Positions 33,154 through 43,952 of a stretch of 64,000 nucleotides of DNA are shown piece by piece (position 1 is the stretch's first letter; the number at the start of each line of letters is the position of its first letter). Under the pieces are notes generated by a model. That model did not search any database, had not been told where the DNA came from, and saw nothing but the letters and a program-made list of their open reading frames with translations. Origin of the DNA: Litsea cubeba (Eukaryota; Streptophyta; Magnoliopsida; Laurales; Lauraceae); the NCBI GenBank assembly GCA_012931725.1, contig CM022946.1, positions 73,336,269 to 73,400,268 on the forward strand, read 5' to 3'. Made by a program: the position numbers and the translations under genes.

Positions 33154-34357
33154 GACCAAAAGCCAGCTGGAAGATTGGAGACACTACGGCTATGTAGAAA
33201 AGTCTTCACACGGGTTAGGGTATGATCCTGACACTCCCTTGAGACAGTTGACACAAAGGCTTAAAAGTCAATATACTGACCAAGCCTCAACTTCTCAAGT
33301 CCATGAAGACATCGATCTCCCTGGATATCTCTTTGATGAGTCACCTGACAAAGATCCAGGAAGCTCATCCAATTGGCACGATTTCTCCGAAAATGAAGAG
33401 GAGTTGTCCGATGGCACAGACGTGTGGACTTCTGACCCAGAAGAACCCTCATCTCCAAAAGAAGTAGCCTACTTCGACCCGGTTTCAACAGGCGATTGGG
33501 ATCATCTCATAGCAAGCCTTGGGAAAATTACCGATCAAGAAGACCCGTGGAAAGGAACAAAACCTTGGTCTGGAAATGCCTTTGAAAACCCGGAAGGTTT
33601 CGTTGAGCTGGAAGCCTCCGAAAATATTGTGGAGGAACCACCTTCGAACCTTCCAACAGAAGATCCTGTTCAAGAGATAGACTTGGGAACACCAGATAAC
33701 CCACGTCCTGTATTCATAAGCAAGAATATAAAGGATGATGAGTTACCCGAGTATATCGCCTTTCTTCGTGAGTTCGTTGATTGCTTTGCATGGTCTTACG
33801 CTGAAATGCCAGGGTTAGAGCCCAAAATAGCAGTTCACAAACTCAATCTTCAAGAAGACATCAAGCCTGTCAAGCAAGGCCAAAGAAGATTCCGTCCAGA
33901 TGTGATGGATAAAATTGAACAAGAAGTTCAAAAACTCAAAAGCGTCGGCTTCATCCGTGAGGAACAACATCCTGAATGGTTGGCCAACATTGTCCCCGTG
34001 ACAAAGAAAAATGGGCAGATCAGGGTCTGTATTGACTATAGAGACCTGAATGGCGCATGCCCTAAAGATGAATTTCCGCTCCCCATACCAGAGGTAATGA
34101 TCGATAATACCTGTGGATTCGAGCGAATGACATTCATGGATGGTTTCTCTGGCTACAATCATATAAAGATGCATCCTGAGGATGAAAAACATACATCCTT
34201 TCGGACCCCATTTGGCGTGTATTGTTACACTGTCATGCCATTTGGTCTGAAAAATGCTGGTGCCACATATCAGAGGGCTATGATGAAAATATTCCAAGAT
34301 ATGCAGCACAAGACGGTTGAAAGGAGATTGACCCCATTAAAGTCAAAGCCATTCTAG
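33154..34357 (+). pseudogene. Reverse transcriptase of E1, lacking the YVDD region
   Basis: An acidic linker is followed from about 33831 by the fingers and palm of a Ty3/gypsy RT: WLANIVPVTKKNGQIRVCID, DFPL-like EFPLPIPEVMID, MPFGLKNAGATYQ. Just before the place where E0 has CYVDDLAVK, about 170 bases are missing (junction near 34319-34324), which removes the catalytic YVDD and shifts the frame into a stop at 34357. The domain is non-functional. Confidence 0.92.
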
Positions 34358-34990
34358 AAATGCCCTCTCCAAGAACCTTGAGAGAACTCAAAGGGCTTCA
34401 TGGGAGATTCGCCTACATCAGACGGTTCATCTCCAATCTTTCGGGGAAATGCCGTCCATTCTCCCGGTTAATGAAAAAAGGTGTAAACTTTGTCTGGGAT
34501 GCTGACTGTGAAGCTACTTTCCAAGACATCAAGTCATACCTGACAAAGCCTCCAGTGTTAGCTGCTCCTACCACTGGAAAACCATTCATCTTGTACACAA
34601 GAGCCCTTGATCACTCTTTGGGAGCTCTGCTTGCGCAAGAAAATGATCAAAGAAAAGAAGCTGCTCTATATTACCTCAGCCGCATGCTAGTAGGTGCAGA
34701 GCATCGCCACTCTCCAGTCGAAAAAGAATGCTTGCAGTGATGTTCGCCGTACAAAAGTTGCGTCACTACTTGCTTTCCAACACAGTATACCTGGTCTCGA
34801 GGGTCAACCTCTTGAAGGTCCTTGTCACAAAGGCAGGTTCTCTCAATGCTCGACTGACAAAATGGTCCATCCTTCTGTCACAATTTGATATTAGGTATGT
34901 ACCACAAAAAGCAATCAAAGGGCAAGCTCTAGCGGACTTCCTCGCAGAGCATCCATTGCCTAAAGATTCTCCGCTTAGAGATGATCTCCC
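34358..34990 (+). pseudogene. RT thumb and first, degenerate RNase H of E1
   Basis: After a frame change the RT end (SPRTLRELKGL) and the Ty3/gypsy-type RNase H follow. Where active members have a catalytic Asp after LYT, this copy has LYTRALDHSLGALL (the same in E0), so the first domain seems inactive in the family. A one-base loss near 34735 shifts the frame again. The end has the usual KGQALADFLAEHP. Confidence 0.85.
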
Positions 34991-35430
34991 AGACGAACCA
35001 GTCTACAATGTGGAGACTTTCTCACAAAGTGCCTCCTGGGACATGTACTTTGACGGTGCAACCAGGACAAATGAAAAAAGACAGCTGATCTCGGGAGTTG
35101 GCATCCTCTTTGTTAGCCCCGACAAATACATGATTCCACACGCTTTCTCGCTACTGGAACCATGCACAAACAATGCAGCTGAATATCAAGCTCTGATCTT
35201 AGGATTGGAACTCGCCATCGAATCCGGTATCACCATGCTGGAAGTCTTTGGAGACTCTCAACTGATCGTCAACCAGATGAATCAGAAATTTGAAGTCAGG
35301 AAGCCAGATTTGTTGCCTTACTACAACAAGGCACAATCACTTCTGCAAAAGTTTGACATCTGTCACATCACCCACATTCGTAGAGGTGAAAACATACGTG
35401 CAGATGCCCTAGCTGGACTTGCCGCATCCA
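34991..35430 (+). pseudogene. Second RNase H domain of E1
   Basis: Asp (35052-35054, YFDGA), Glu (35181-35183, AAEYQAL), Asp (35253-35255, GDSQLI) and Asp (35403-35405, RADALAGL) form the full RNase H set. A second RNase H after a degenerate first one is the hallmark of the Tat lineage. This region itself has no lesion; it is part of a broken polyprotein. Confidence 0.88.
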
Positions 35431-36829
35431 TGGCAATCCAGGAAGGGGAAAACATGCAAATCACAGTGTGCGAAAGAAGAATCCTTCCTCCTCTTAACAC
35501 ACACCAAGCAGTTGCTGAATGCCACCAAGTGGTCAGAAGTCGGATTTCAATCCTTCAAACTTCAATCGGCGACTGGAGGGATCCGTTCATTGATTATATT
35601 ATGTTCGGAATCCTACCTGAAGATCCAAAAGAACGGGTAAGCATCCAAAGGCAAACCCCAAGCTTTCATTTGGATATTCCTTCAAAAATCCTTTACAGGA
35701 AATCCTTCAACGGAGTACTTCTACGCTGCTTGTCACAACAAGAGGCTGAAGAAACACTCAAAGAAGTTCATGCTGGTCTTTGCGGAGCACATCAGGCTGG
35801 ACCTAAGCTCTATGATCAGATAAAAAGGTTAGGATATTACTGGCCTACCATGGTAGCCGACGCAATGCAATTTGCTAAGCGCTGCCAACAATGCCAAGTT
35901 CATGGAGATTACATTCACATGCCTCCAGAATGGCTGCATCCTACAGCGATCTCATGGCCTTTCGAAGCCTGGGGTATGGACATCATAGGTCCTATTTCTC
36001 CCCCTTCGAGCAAAGGTCATCGCTTCATCTTCGCCGCTACGGATTATTTCTCCAAGTGGTCAGAAGCATTTGCGTTTAACGAAATGAAGACCTCATCAGT
36101 CCTCCAATTCCTGCGCACCAACATCATTTGTCTTTTCGGCATACCCAAAAGATTCGTCCATGATAACGGACCACAATTCCGGGATCATCGATTCTACAGG
36201 TTCTGCGACAAATGCAAAATCCAAAGCTGTCCTTCGACTCCATACAATCCGGCAGCAAACGGGTTAGCAGAAGCTTTCAACAAGACACTCTGCAAAATCC
36301 TCAAAAAATGGGTCTCTAGTCACAAAAGAGACTGGAGCGACAAAATGTCTGAAGCTTTGTGGGCCTACCGAACCACAGTTCGAGGACCAACCCATAGCAC
36401 ACCATTCTCCTTGGTCTATGGATGTGAAGCTGTCGTGCCCTTGGAAGTACAAATTCCTTCCTTGAGGGTATCCTTGCAAAATGACATGACTCAAGAAAGC
36501 AATGTCAAATTGCGACTCCATGAGCTGGACAATCTTGATGAGAGACGGCTCGAAGCTCAACAAAGCATTGAACTTTACCAAGCACGCATGGCAGGATCTT
36601 TCAATAAAAAGTCAGGCAATGCGCCTACAAAAAGAGTGACTTGGTTCTTGCGGTAAAAAGACCAATGGTCTTCGCTCACAAGTCCAAAGGCAAATTTGAG
36701 CCAAAATGGGAGGGACCCTACGTCATCAACAAGGTTTTCTCCAACGGCGCATACGCACTCCTAAACATGGAAGGTGACAGATGTATGCTGCCCATCAACG
36801 GCATGTTCTTAAAGCGGTACTACCCTTGA
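35431..36829 (+). pseudogene. Integrase of E1
   Basis: Zinc-binding His/Cys residues are at 35769, 35790, 35883 and 35892 (HAGLCGAH...CQQC). The catalytic triad is at 35979-35981 (GMDIIGP), 36162-36164 (HDNGPQF) and 36270-36272 (NGLAEAFN). The C-terminal WEGPYVI module lies near 36705-36720. A base lost near 36612 shifts the frame, so the last 70 codons are in another frame; the stop is at 36827-36829. Otherwise the domain is complete. Confidence 0.9.
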
Positions 36830-37187
36830 AGACTTACCCAACTGGGTAAGAGCAATGCCTGTACGGCCAAAACCGGTTTCCAGGTACACGCTCGCTAAAC
36901 CCACCCTTTTTTAGAATTTTCATGTCAAATATTGAAATTTCTAGAAATTTAAACAATGCTTACTTCCATCGTTTCATTGTTCAAAAAAAAAATCCAAGTT
37001 TAGGAACCTTTCCCTAACTTGACCAAAATTTTCAACCCTTGAACCCAAAATTCATGGTTTGAAACAAAATCCGGATTCAGGGATTTCCACCCTAGTCCAC
37101 CCTGCCTTTTACCGCCAAAATGGCTTTAGGTCAAAATTTATGACCCTCGTGTCTTTAAACAAAAAAAAATGGTTTTTCAAAAAAACC
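36830..37187. other. Non-coding stretch after pol (E1)
   Basis: No gene. CTTACCCAACTGGGTAAG, an inverted repeat, lies at 36834-36851 a few bases after the stop; the rest is AT-rich and conserved with E2 and E0. Confidence 0.7.
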
Positions 37188-37726
37188 GCGGGGAAGCGAC
37201 GCTTAGTCGATACTCGCACAAATCGGAAGCAAGCGAACCACGTTCGACACTTCCAAAATCGCAGGGAAGCGACATTTCGTCGGTACTTGCAAAATCCAAA
37301 ACTGTGGAGACGCAACATTTCAGTTGATATCCACAACCCAAATTTCAAAGGTTCGAAAAAACCTAAAAAAAAAAACATGGAGACGCAACATTTCAGTTGA
37401 TATCCATAACCCAAAGGTTCGAGAAAACCATAAATTTCAAAAATCGTGGGGAAACGACATCAAGTCAGTACCCGCAAAACCAAAAATTTTGAAAAGCAAG
37501 GATGCGACATTCCATCGATACTTGCGCCCAAATCCGCGAGGATGCGACATTCCATTGATACTCGCAACCGAATGAGCAAGGATGCGACATTCCATCGATA
37601 CTTGCACCCAAATCCGCGAGGATGCGACATTCCATCGATACTCGCAACCGAATGAGCAAGGATGTGACATTCCATCGATACTTGCAAGAACATTCAGCAG
37701 GGAGGCGACTTTTAGTCGATACTTGC
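37188..37726 (+). repeat. Array of twelve two-stem hairpins (E1)
   Basis: Hairpins lie at 37188, 37225, 37261, 37304, 37377, 37446, 37496, 37536, 37576, 37616, 37656 and 37697 (start points; 30 bases each, 31 for those at 37304 and 37377). Architecture and order match E2 in reverse orientation. The part 37496-37685 alternates GCAAG- and GCGAG-stem types every 40 bases, with two more hairpins than in E2, which implies growth by an 80-base pair of hairpins. Confidence 0.85.
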
Positions 37727-37740
37727 ATTTTTTTAAAACC

Positions 37741-38181
37741 AAACCGGCTATCAATGCCATCAAAACAGGCTGTAAATGCCACAAACCAGCTGTAAATGCC
37801 ATCAAAACAGGCTATAAATGCCACAAACCGGCTATCAATGCCACCAAAACAAAACCGGCTATCAATGCCACAAAAAAAAAACTTGCATTTCAAAAAAAAA
37901 ATCGGCTATCAATGCCACCAAAAACCGGCTATCAATGCCACCAAAACTGGCTATAGATGCCACAAAAAAATCGGCTTCCATGCCACAAACAAAATCTGGC
38001 TCCCATGCCAAAACAATCATTTGACAAAAGATTTTCACAAAATGACAACCTTTTGATCAAATCCCATTTAGCAATTACTTTTATCACAAAAAGATTCAAG
38101 TGAGCGTAGGGATAAAAAAAAAAAGCATCCCATTTAGCAATTACTTTTATCACAAAAAGATTCAAGTGAGCGTAGGGATAA
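37741..38181 (+). repeat. GGC...GCC motif array and two units of the 62-base repeat (E1)
   Basis: 37741-38012 holds motifs such as CGGCTATCAATGCC with A/C-rich linkers. 38060-38181 holds two units of the 62-base repeat (three in E0 and E2). No coding potential beyond repeat translation. Confidence 0.83.
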
Positions 38182-38295
38182 CAAAAAGAGAAAGTGTTCA
38201 CAAGCACTACAAAAAAAAAAGAGTACCAAAAAAATACAAGTGGTACCAAAAAAAGAGAGAAGGATGGTTTCTGTAAAAAAAAAATATACAGGAGC

Positions 38296-41200
38296 TCAAT
38301 CAAAAATAGTCTCCAGCCAAGAGTTCAGCTCCTTAAGCAAGCTTTTGGCCTCATCCGTCAAAGATTCCAAGGCACGCTTCTTCAGGAACCTGCCATGAGA
38401 TACTGGGGTGGGCTGTAACCCTTCTTTCGCACTGGGAAGCTTCCCTCGAGCGGTTTTCCATTGTTTGTTCTCATCAAACTTCCTTTTGAGAACTCGATCG
38501 GCATCCGCAACTCGGTGAATCAGAGCAGTCTCCCTTTCACGAGCCTCTATTATTTCAGTCCACTTGGCAGCAACTTGTGCCTGCAATTGCTCAAGACGTT
38601 TCCTGGCCTCATCGACCTCCCTATCAAGGATGTTAAGGTCATGTGTCAGCCTAATGATGGTTAGCTCTTCTAAGTTCTTCTCTCGGACTGCCTGCTTCCT
38701 GCTTTTTGTAGCCTCATCCAGGTTAGATTGAGCCTTATCCGCAGGGTCCAAGAACATCTCCTTGAAGAACTGATCGTCAGGAAAACCCATGGTCTCAAAC
38801 CACTTGTCACCCAGCTCAATGATCCTATCAACGATCGCCCTGGCACTTGTGACATCCAGACCAGCTTCTTCGGCATCACCGAGAATCTCACGCACATGCT
38901 GGATCATCCCAAATCCGGCATCTAAGTGCCCAGAAAGCAGAGTCTCAATCCAAGAGCTCAGAACCCGCACCACCACCTTCTTCGCAAAAAGAAGAGATGG
39001 CCTAGCTGAAGATTCGCCCAACTCCGTTGGTCGACTGCTCATGTCATCATCTGTTGAAAGAGTAACAAAAGAACTCTTTCTAGTTGAAGCTGCTCCTGCT
39101 CGGGAAGGAATCTCAGCACGAGGAATCTCCTCAACATTGTCAGAACTGGTCCCAGGAGTCTCTACCTCTGGATTAACCGCTGGCATCCCTTGCTCTGGAA
39201 GCGACGGATCCTCCTCTATCACTTCAAAACCTGCCAAAAGAAACACAAAAAGGTATGAATATAATCCTGTTTGAAAATCATTATCAGGGTTATAACTACA
39301 AAATACCTTCTTCGACGACTGGCGGAACACTTTCTTCCTCCATGAACTCATCGGAAGCATCATCAACATTTGCGTCCATCGATGGTTCAAAGTCATCGGA
39401 ATCCTGTGGCAAGTCAGCTGGCAAGAAATGTGTTAGCAAACCAAGTCACAGACAAAAAAAAAAAAGAGAAGTCATACCAATTGGAGACTCTGGAATCACT
39501 CCAGAGTCCCTCGGTTCTTCTTCAGGTGCCCCGACAGGATCCGTCACCACCTCATCGACTGGAACCTCAGGCATCACCAAGTCTTCCTCTGCTAAAAGAA
39601 AAAAAGCAGAAACAAGAAGCAAATCAGAACATGGAAAAATCCCATGAAAACAAATGGAAAGAGAAAAAGGAAGAATCATACCTTCACCGACGGTCTCTTC
39701 TTCTCGGCTTCTCTTCTCTGGAGGCTCGTCAGCATCCACTGGCACATCCTCATTAATAGTAAGAGGAACTTCCAAGTCAGGAGAGTCCTCATGCTGCCCC
39801 TTGCTGCGATGATGACTCCTCCCCCTCTTACCCCGGCGGGCTCGCTTCTTAGAGGAACCTGCCCCACTGTCAGAGTCAGGTTTCCCACTTGACTCCTCAC
39901 TGGATGGTCTACTCTTGCCAGTAGGCTCCACGGAAGCTTGCCTCTGTACCTCTTGCATCCAAGCGCCAAGTTCGGCTTCCTCCTGTTCTAGCTGCTCTAA
40001 AGCCTCATCAGGTATTTCTCGAACAGCTTCAGAACCGATGACGCCCTGGTCACCGAGAAAGCCTATCTTGTGCTTCTCTCCAGAAAGGAAGGCCCAAACT
40101 TCCTCTCGCCGGACGCCATCCGACTTTCCAAGGCCCTTTCCAGATGCCAGCTTCACATCAAGCTCCTTCTTGGAAAGCCCCCGATATGCCGAAAAGCTCT
40201 CCGCGAACCACTTCGCAAAGCCGGCAGTCCTGGAAGTCAGCAACACAGGATAAGAAATCATGGCTGTAGTGTCTTCAGCACTATAGAAAGCCCATGCATT
40301 TCTCCCATCCTGTAAGCCTCCAAAGCGCTTCACCCTGCTTGAAGGCGCTCCAACAACGCCTTGAGAAAAGCCCAGCTGCAAAGCAAAGCGAGAGGGTACA
40401 TACGGCTGGATGTCGACGAAAAGATGTCTACGGTACACCATCGTGCCGACACGTATGCTGAAAAGCCACTCTCTCTCTGCATTCGTCAAGGAATAATGCC
40501 TTCCCGACCCCGCCCTGGTAGAGTCTCGGGAGGCACCAAAATCAAAAGCCTTCTTCCGCAACTCCGGAGAAAGCTTCACTGAAGACTGCCCCATCTCGAC
40601 GTCCCTGAACCGTCGGATCCTCATGCGGGCAAACCAAAGTGATTTGGACACGGCTTTGCCCTTAGCCAGTCGAATCATCAGAGGATCATCATCCTGTGCA
40701 GCACCCAGCCGGTGGAAGCCAGGACAGTGGTACACGTACCACGAATAAAAGATATGGGCTGAAAATACCCTATTCATGGGAAGCCCAAGCCGAACCAAAA
40801 AAGCAGCAGCCTGCAGTTCGGTACACAGGTAGGAGTAAAGAGCTGGCACCAAAGCAAGCTGCTCTCCAAATGCCATCTGACAAGCCGGAAAAATACAATG
40901 CGGCCTGATGTGCGTTCCATCTCCTCCAGCAAAAATAGCCTCACAAAGCCAATAAGTGAGGTAAACAGCGAGATCTCTCCGCAGTGCAATGTCAGGACAT
41001 ATGGCGTTTGTACTTGCACAGAAATCTCTCAACTCTTCTTGCATGGCCAAGATCTTCTTTGAACTTGGATCCTGAGCTCAGGCTTCCTGGGTCACGCTAT
41101 CAGAAGACTCCCTGCTATCAAAAAAGTTGGGGAATGAAGAGCTAAAACTCTTCCAACTGCTGGATCTAACTTTCAAACCCTCCTTCTCCTTCAAAAAATC

Positions 41201-42479
41201 ATAGAAGGCGGCGAGCTCAAAGTACATAAGCCTGAACTCCTCAGACTGCCCCTCGAGGACGCTGTCAATCGGCATAAACTCCTCATAGAGTTTGCCGAGG
41301 ATGGGCAATCCAGTAATGGCGCTCAGCTCCTTCAAAGAAAAACCAATCTCACCATTTGTCACAACGAAGGTATTGGTTTGTGGGAGGAATGATTCCAGCA
41401 TAGCCATGAAGGCTTCGTCGGAAAAGATCACGGTCTCCCTAAAGGCGCGGACCGCATCAAAAATCCCGGCTTCCTTCAAAACGGCGCCACCAATTAGCAG
41501 GACGCGATCAGTCCACGACTTCCACTCGGAGTCAGCATTGAAGCGGCCACGAAGTCGGAAAGGCTTGATCCAATTGCTGCCGTCACCGCTGAAAATACCA
41601 AGGCCCACCGGTCTCAAATCGACCGACGGATAATCAGAGCCCTGGTAGCCGCTGGATGGCATCAAAAGGTCCATGTCAACAGGCGACCTCTCCGTATATC
41701 CAGGAGAACCGCCAACAAAAACCCCGGTCTTGATTACATTTGTCCGTCTCACCCAGCTTGGAGGATCCTCCCTCTTAGGGCACGTGGGGACAAGGCTCAG
41801 AATCGATACGGTGCGATCAAACGTCGACCTGGTAGCAACAGTCTTCTTCTCACCATCTGCTGTGAAAGAAAACTGAAAACATCTCCTCTGGTATGTCATG
41901 TCATCAGGGACTGCATCACCAAAGAAGAAGGTAGGCTTGGGCAAAACGCTCTGATCTTCCATCACCCATGGACGACTGCTTACCATGATCTTATAGAATT
42001 CCTCTCCCTTGAGAGCGATCAGTCGCTGCCTCATCTCATCTCTGTTGAGGGAGTCGCACTCTTCCAGATTTCTCTCAACATACTGGACCTTCTCAAAAGC
42101 CTGCTGAACGGCCGGATTAGAAGATCTAGAAGATCGACGAGGTACGCTTGTAGCAGGCTCTTTACCCTTGTTCGTTCTGGAGGAACCACCTAAAAAGGAT
42201 GGAAAAGAAAAAGATCAAACATCAAAATGACAGAATCTCACTAAAAAAAATCTGGCGAAATTTTGACATGATGACGGGGCAATTCCGAAGAAAAGGAACT
42301 ATCCCGAAAAAAATAAGAAAGCTTGAAGATGGGCTCAACATCGCTGCGAGCTCCAAATTCCCAAAATTGCGAAAACTTTCAGGTATGCTATCACATCATG
42401 CTACAAATTTAATTTACAATTGAATGCATGCATGAACATCTAGGTTTGCCAAAAAAAAAGGGGGCATTATCATGATGAG

Positions 42480-42511
<32 letters not shown>

Positions 42512-42835
42512 CTTTCTCAAAAGAAAAAGGAGAAAGAAAAAGAAAAAGAAAAAGAAAAGAAACTTTCTCAAAAAAAAAGAGGGGAAAGAAAACAAAAAAA
42601 AAGAAGAGAAAAAAAAAAGGGGCTGGCCCACAGGCCGTGGCCCACTGGCCACGTGGCCGTACGGCCAGATCCGTACGGCCCACAAACAAAAAAAAAACAT
42701 GAAAAAAAAGAAAGAAAAAAAGAAAAGAAAAAACATGAAAAAAAAAGAGGAAAACACGTGAAAAAAAAAAGAGAAAGAAGAACTTTTTATCCTACAATGG
42801 AGTTTTCTTGAAAAAGGGAACTTACTTGAAGCCAT
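38296..42835 (-). pseudogene. Antisense PMD/coiled-coil gene of E1 (five coding exons, single nonsense)
   Basis: Minus-strand gene inside a plus-strand element. Exons are 42835-42826, 42189-39682, 39588-39478, 39417-39307 and 39230-38296, that is 10, 2508, 111, 111 and 935 bases, or 1,225 codons with the stop. Introns are 636, 93, 60 and 76 bases, all GT...AG. The only lesion I find is GGA to TGA at 41078-41080 (about codon 374), inside the plant mobile domain (about residues 235-510). Downstream come the Lys/Arg cluster, acidic linkers and the C-terminal coiled coil, as in E2. The exon total is a multiple of three, which supports the model. Role unknown. Confidence 0.9.
42190..42825 (-). other. 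Intron 1 of the E1 PMD gene
   Basis: 636 bases, minus strand GTAAGT to TTTTAG. Purine-rich on the plus strand. GGCCACGTGGCC (42647-42658) and GGCCGTACGGCC (42655-42666) are kept as in E2. Confidence 0.78.
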
Positions 42836-42956
42836 TGATGGAGAAGAAGAAGAAAAATCTTGAAGATCTTGAAGAAGAAGAACTCTTGGTCTTGAAGCCC
42901 TCTTGAGATTATTGCAAAGGAAAGTAATAAGAGCAAGAGATCCAACCTCCTCCTTG

Positions 42957-42964
42957 CTTTTATA
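42957..42964 (-). promoter_or_regulatory. TATA box of the E1 PMD gene
   Basis: TATAAAAG on the minus strand, about 122 bases before the ATG at 42835. Confidence 0.72.
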
Positions 42965-43937
42965 GAGGAGAGCAAACCAAAGAAGGAAAGAAGAAAAAGG
43001 TAAGTGTTACTAATTAGTAACCTTACCAAAAGAAAGAAATTAGAAAGATTCTTTCCCAAAAGAAAGATATCTTGAGGGATTCTCTCCCAAAAAGAAATCA
43101 ATGAGAGATTTTCTCCCAAAAAGAAATCAATGACGGATTCTTTCCTAAAAGAAAGATATCTTGAGATATCCTATCCCAAAATAAAGGGAATATGAGGGAT
43201 TCTCTCCAAGTAAAGATATTCTTAGATATTCTCTATCCAAATGAGATATTTTTGGATATTCTTTACAAAAATGACACCATATGAGATCTAAGCCATTTCA
43301 AAAGCTTAAGGTCCCATGGGTTAGCCCATATGAGCCAGGTTTGACCACCTAGGCCCTTAAAAAAAAAAAAAAATTGAGCTTTTAGTCAAAGAGAAATCCC
43401 TCTTACCAAGAGCATATAAAAATGGTTCCATGCCTCTTTCGAGTTGATTCAACCATACAAAGAGAATTTCAAGCCCCATGAGCTTCCAAAAATCAAAACC
43501 ATCCAGCCTCACATACCAAATTGAGCCAAAATCTTGAAATTGACATTCCACAAAAATCAAACCAAATCCTGATCCCCTAACTTGCCACATACAGCCTGTT
43601 AGGTCACAAGATCAAAACCAAAATTGATCCCCCAACATTCCACATACAGCTTGTTGGGTCACACGATCAAAACCAAACCTGATCCCCTAACCTGCCACAT
43701 ATAGCCTGTTAGGTCACAAGGTCAAAACCCAAATCCACATCCCTGATGTCATCTTCAAAACTTTGCCTCGAGATGGTACGTGATCCCTTTCACTACCATA
43801 AAATTCCCCTGGAAGCTCAAAAGGCTACAAATACCAAAAAGAAAAATTGCTCAAAGACTCTTGGTCAAGTCACAGGCTCTCCTTCAAAATCTCTTCGAGG
43901 CACATCGACTACAAAAGTTAAGCAACTCGTCGCTGTA
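42965..43937. repeat. Repeat arrays upstream of the E1 PMD gene
   Basis: About 43020-43265 holds units around GAGAGATTTTCTCCC and AAGATATCTT. About 43570-43735 holds three units around CAGCCTGTTAGGTCACA. No gene seen. Confidence 0.8.
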
Positions 43938-43952
43938 CCTCGAGGGGGCATT
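43938..43952 (+). other. Polypurine tract of E1
   Basis: CCTCGAGGGGGCATT directly before the 3' LTR. Confidence 0.78.

Noticed and set aside
34300..34740. Programmed frameshift in E1 pol
   Set aside because: The break is a deletion relative to E0 plus a one-base loss, not a slippery site.
37496..37685. CRISPR-like look: 30-base repeats with 10-base spacers
   Set aside because: Spacers repeat rather than being unique, the setting is a plant retrotransposon, and no cas gene is present.
36830..38295. Env-like gene between pol and 3' LTR
   Set aside because: No sense-strand gene is there; the only coding unit after pol is the antisense PMD gene.
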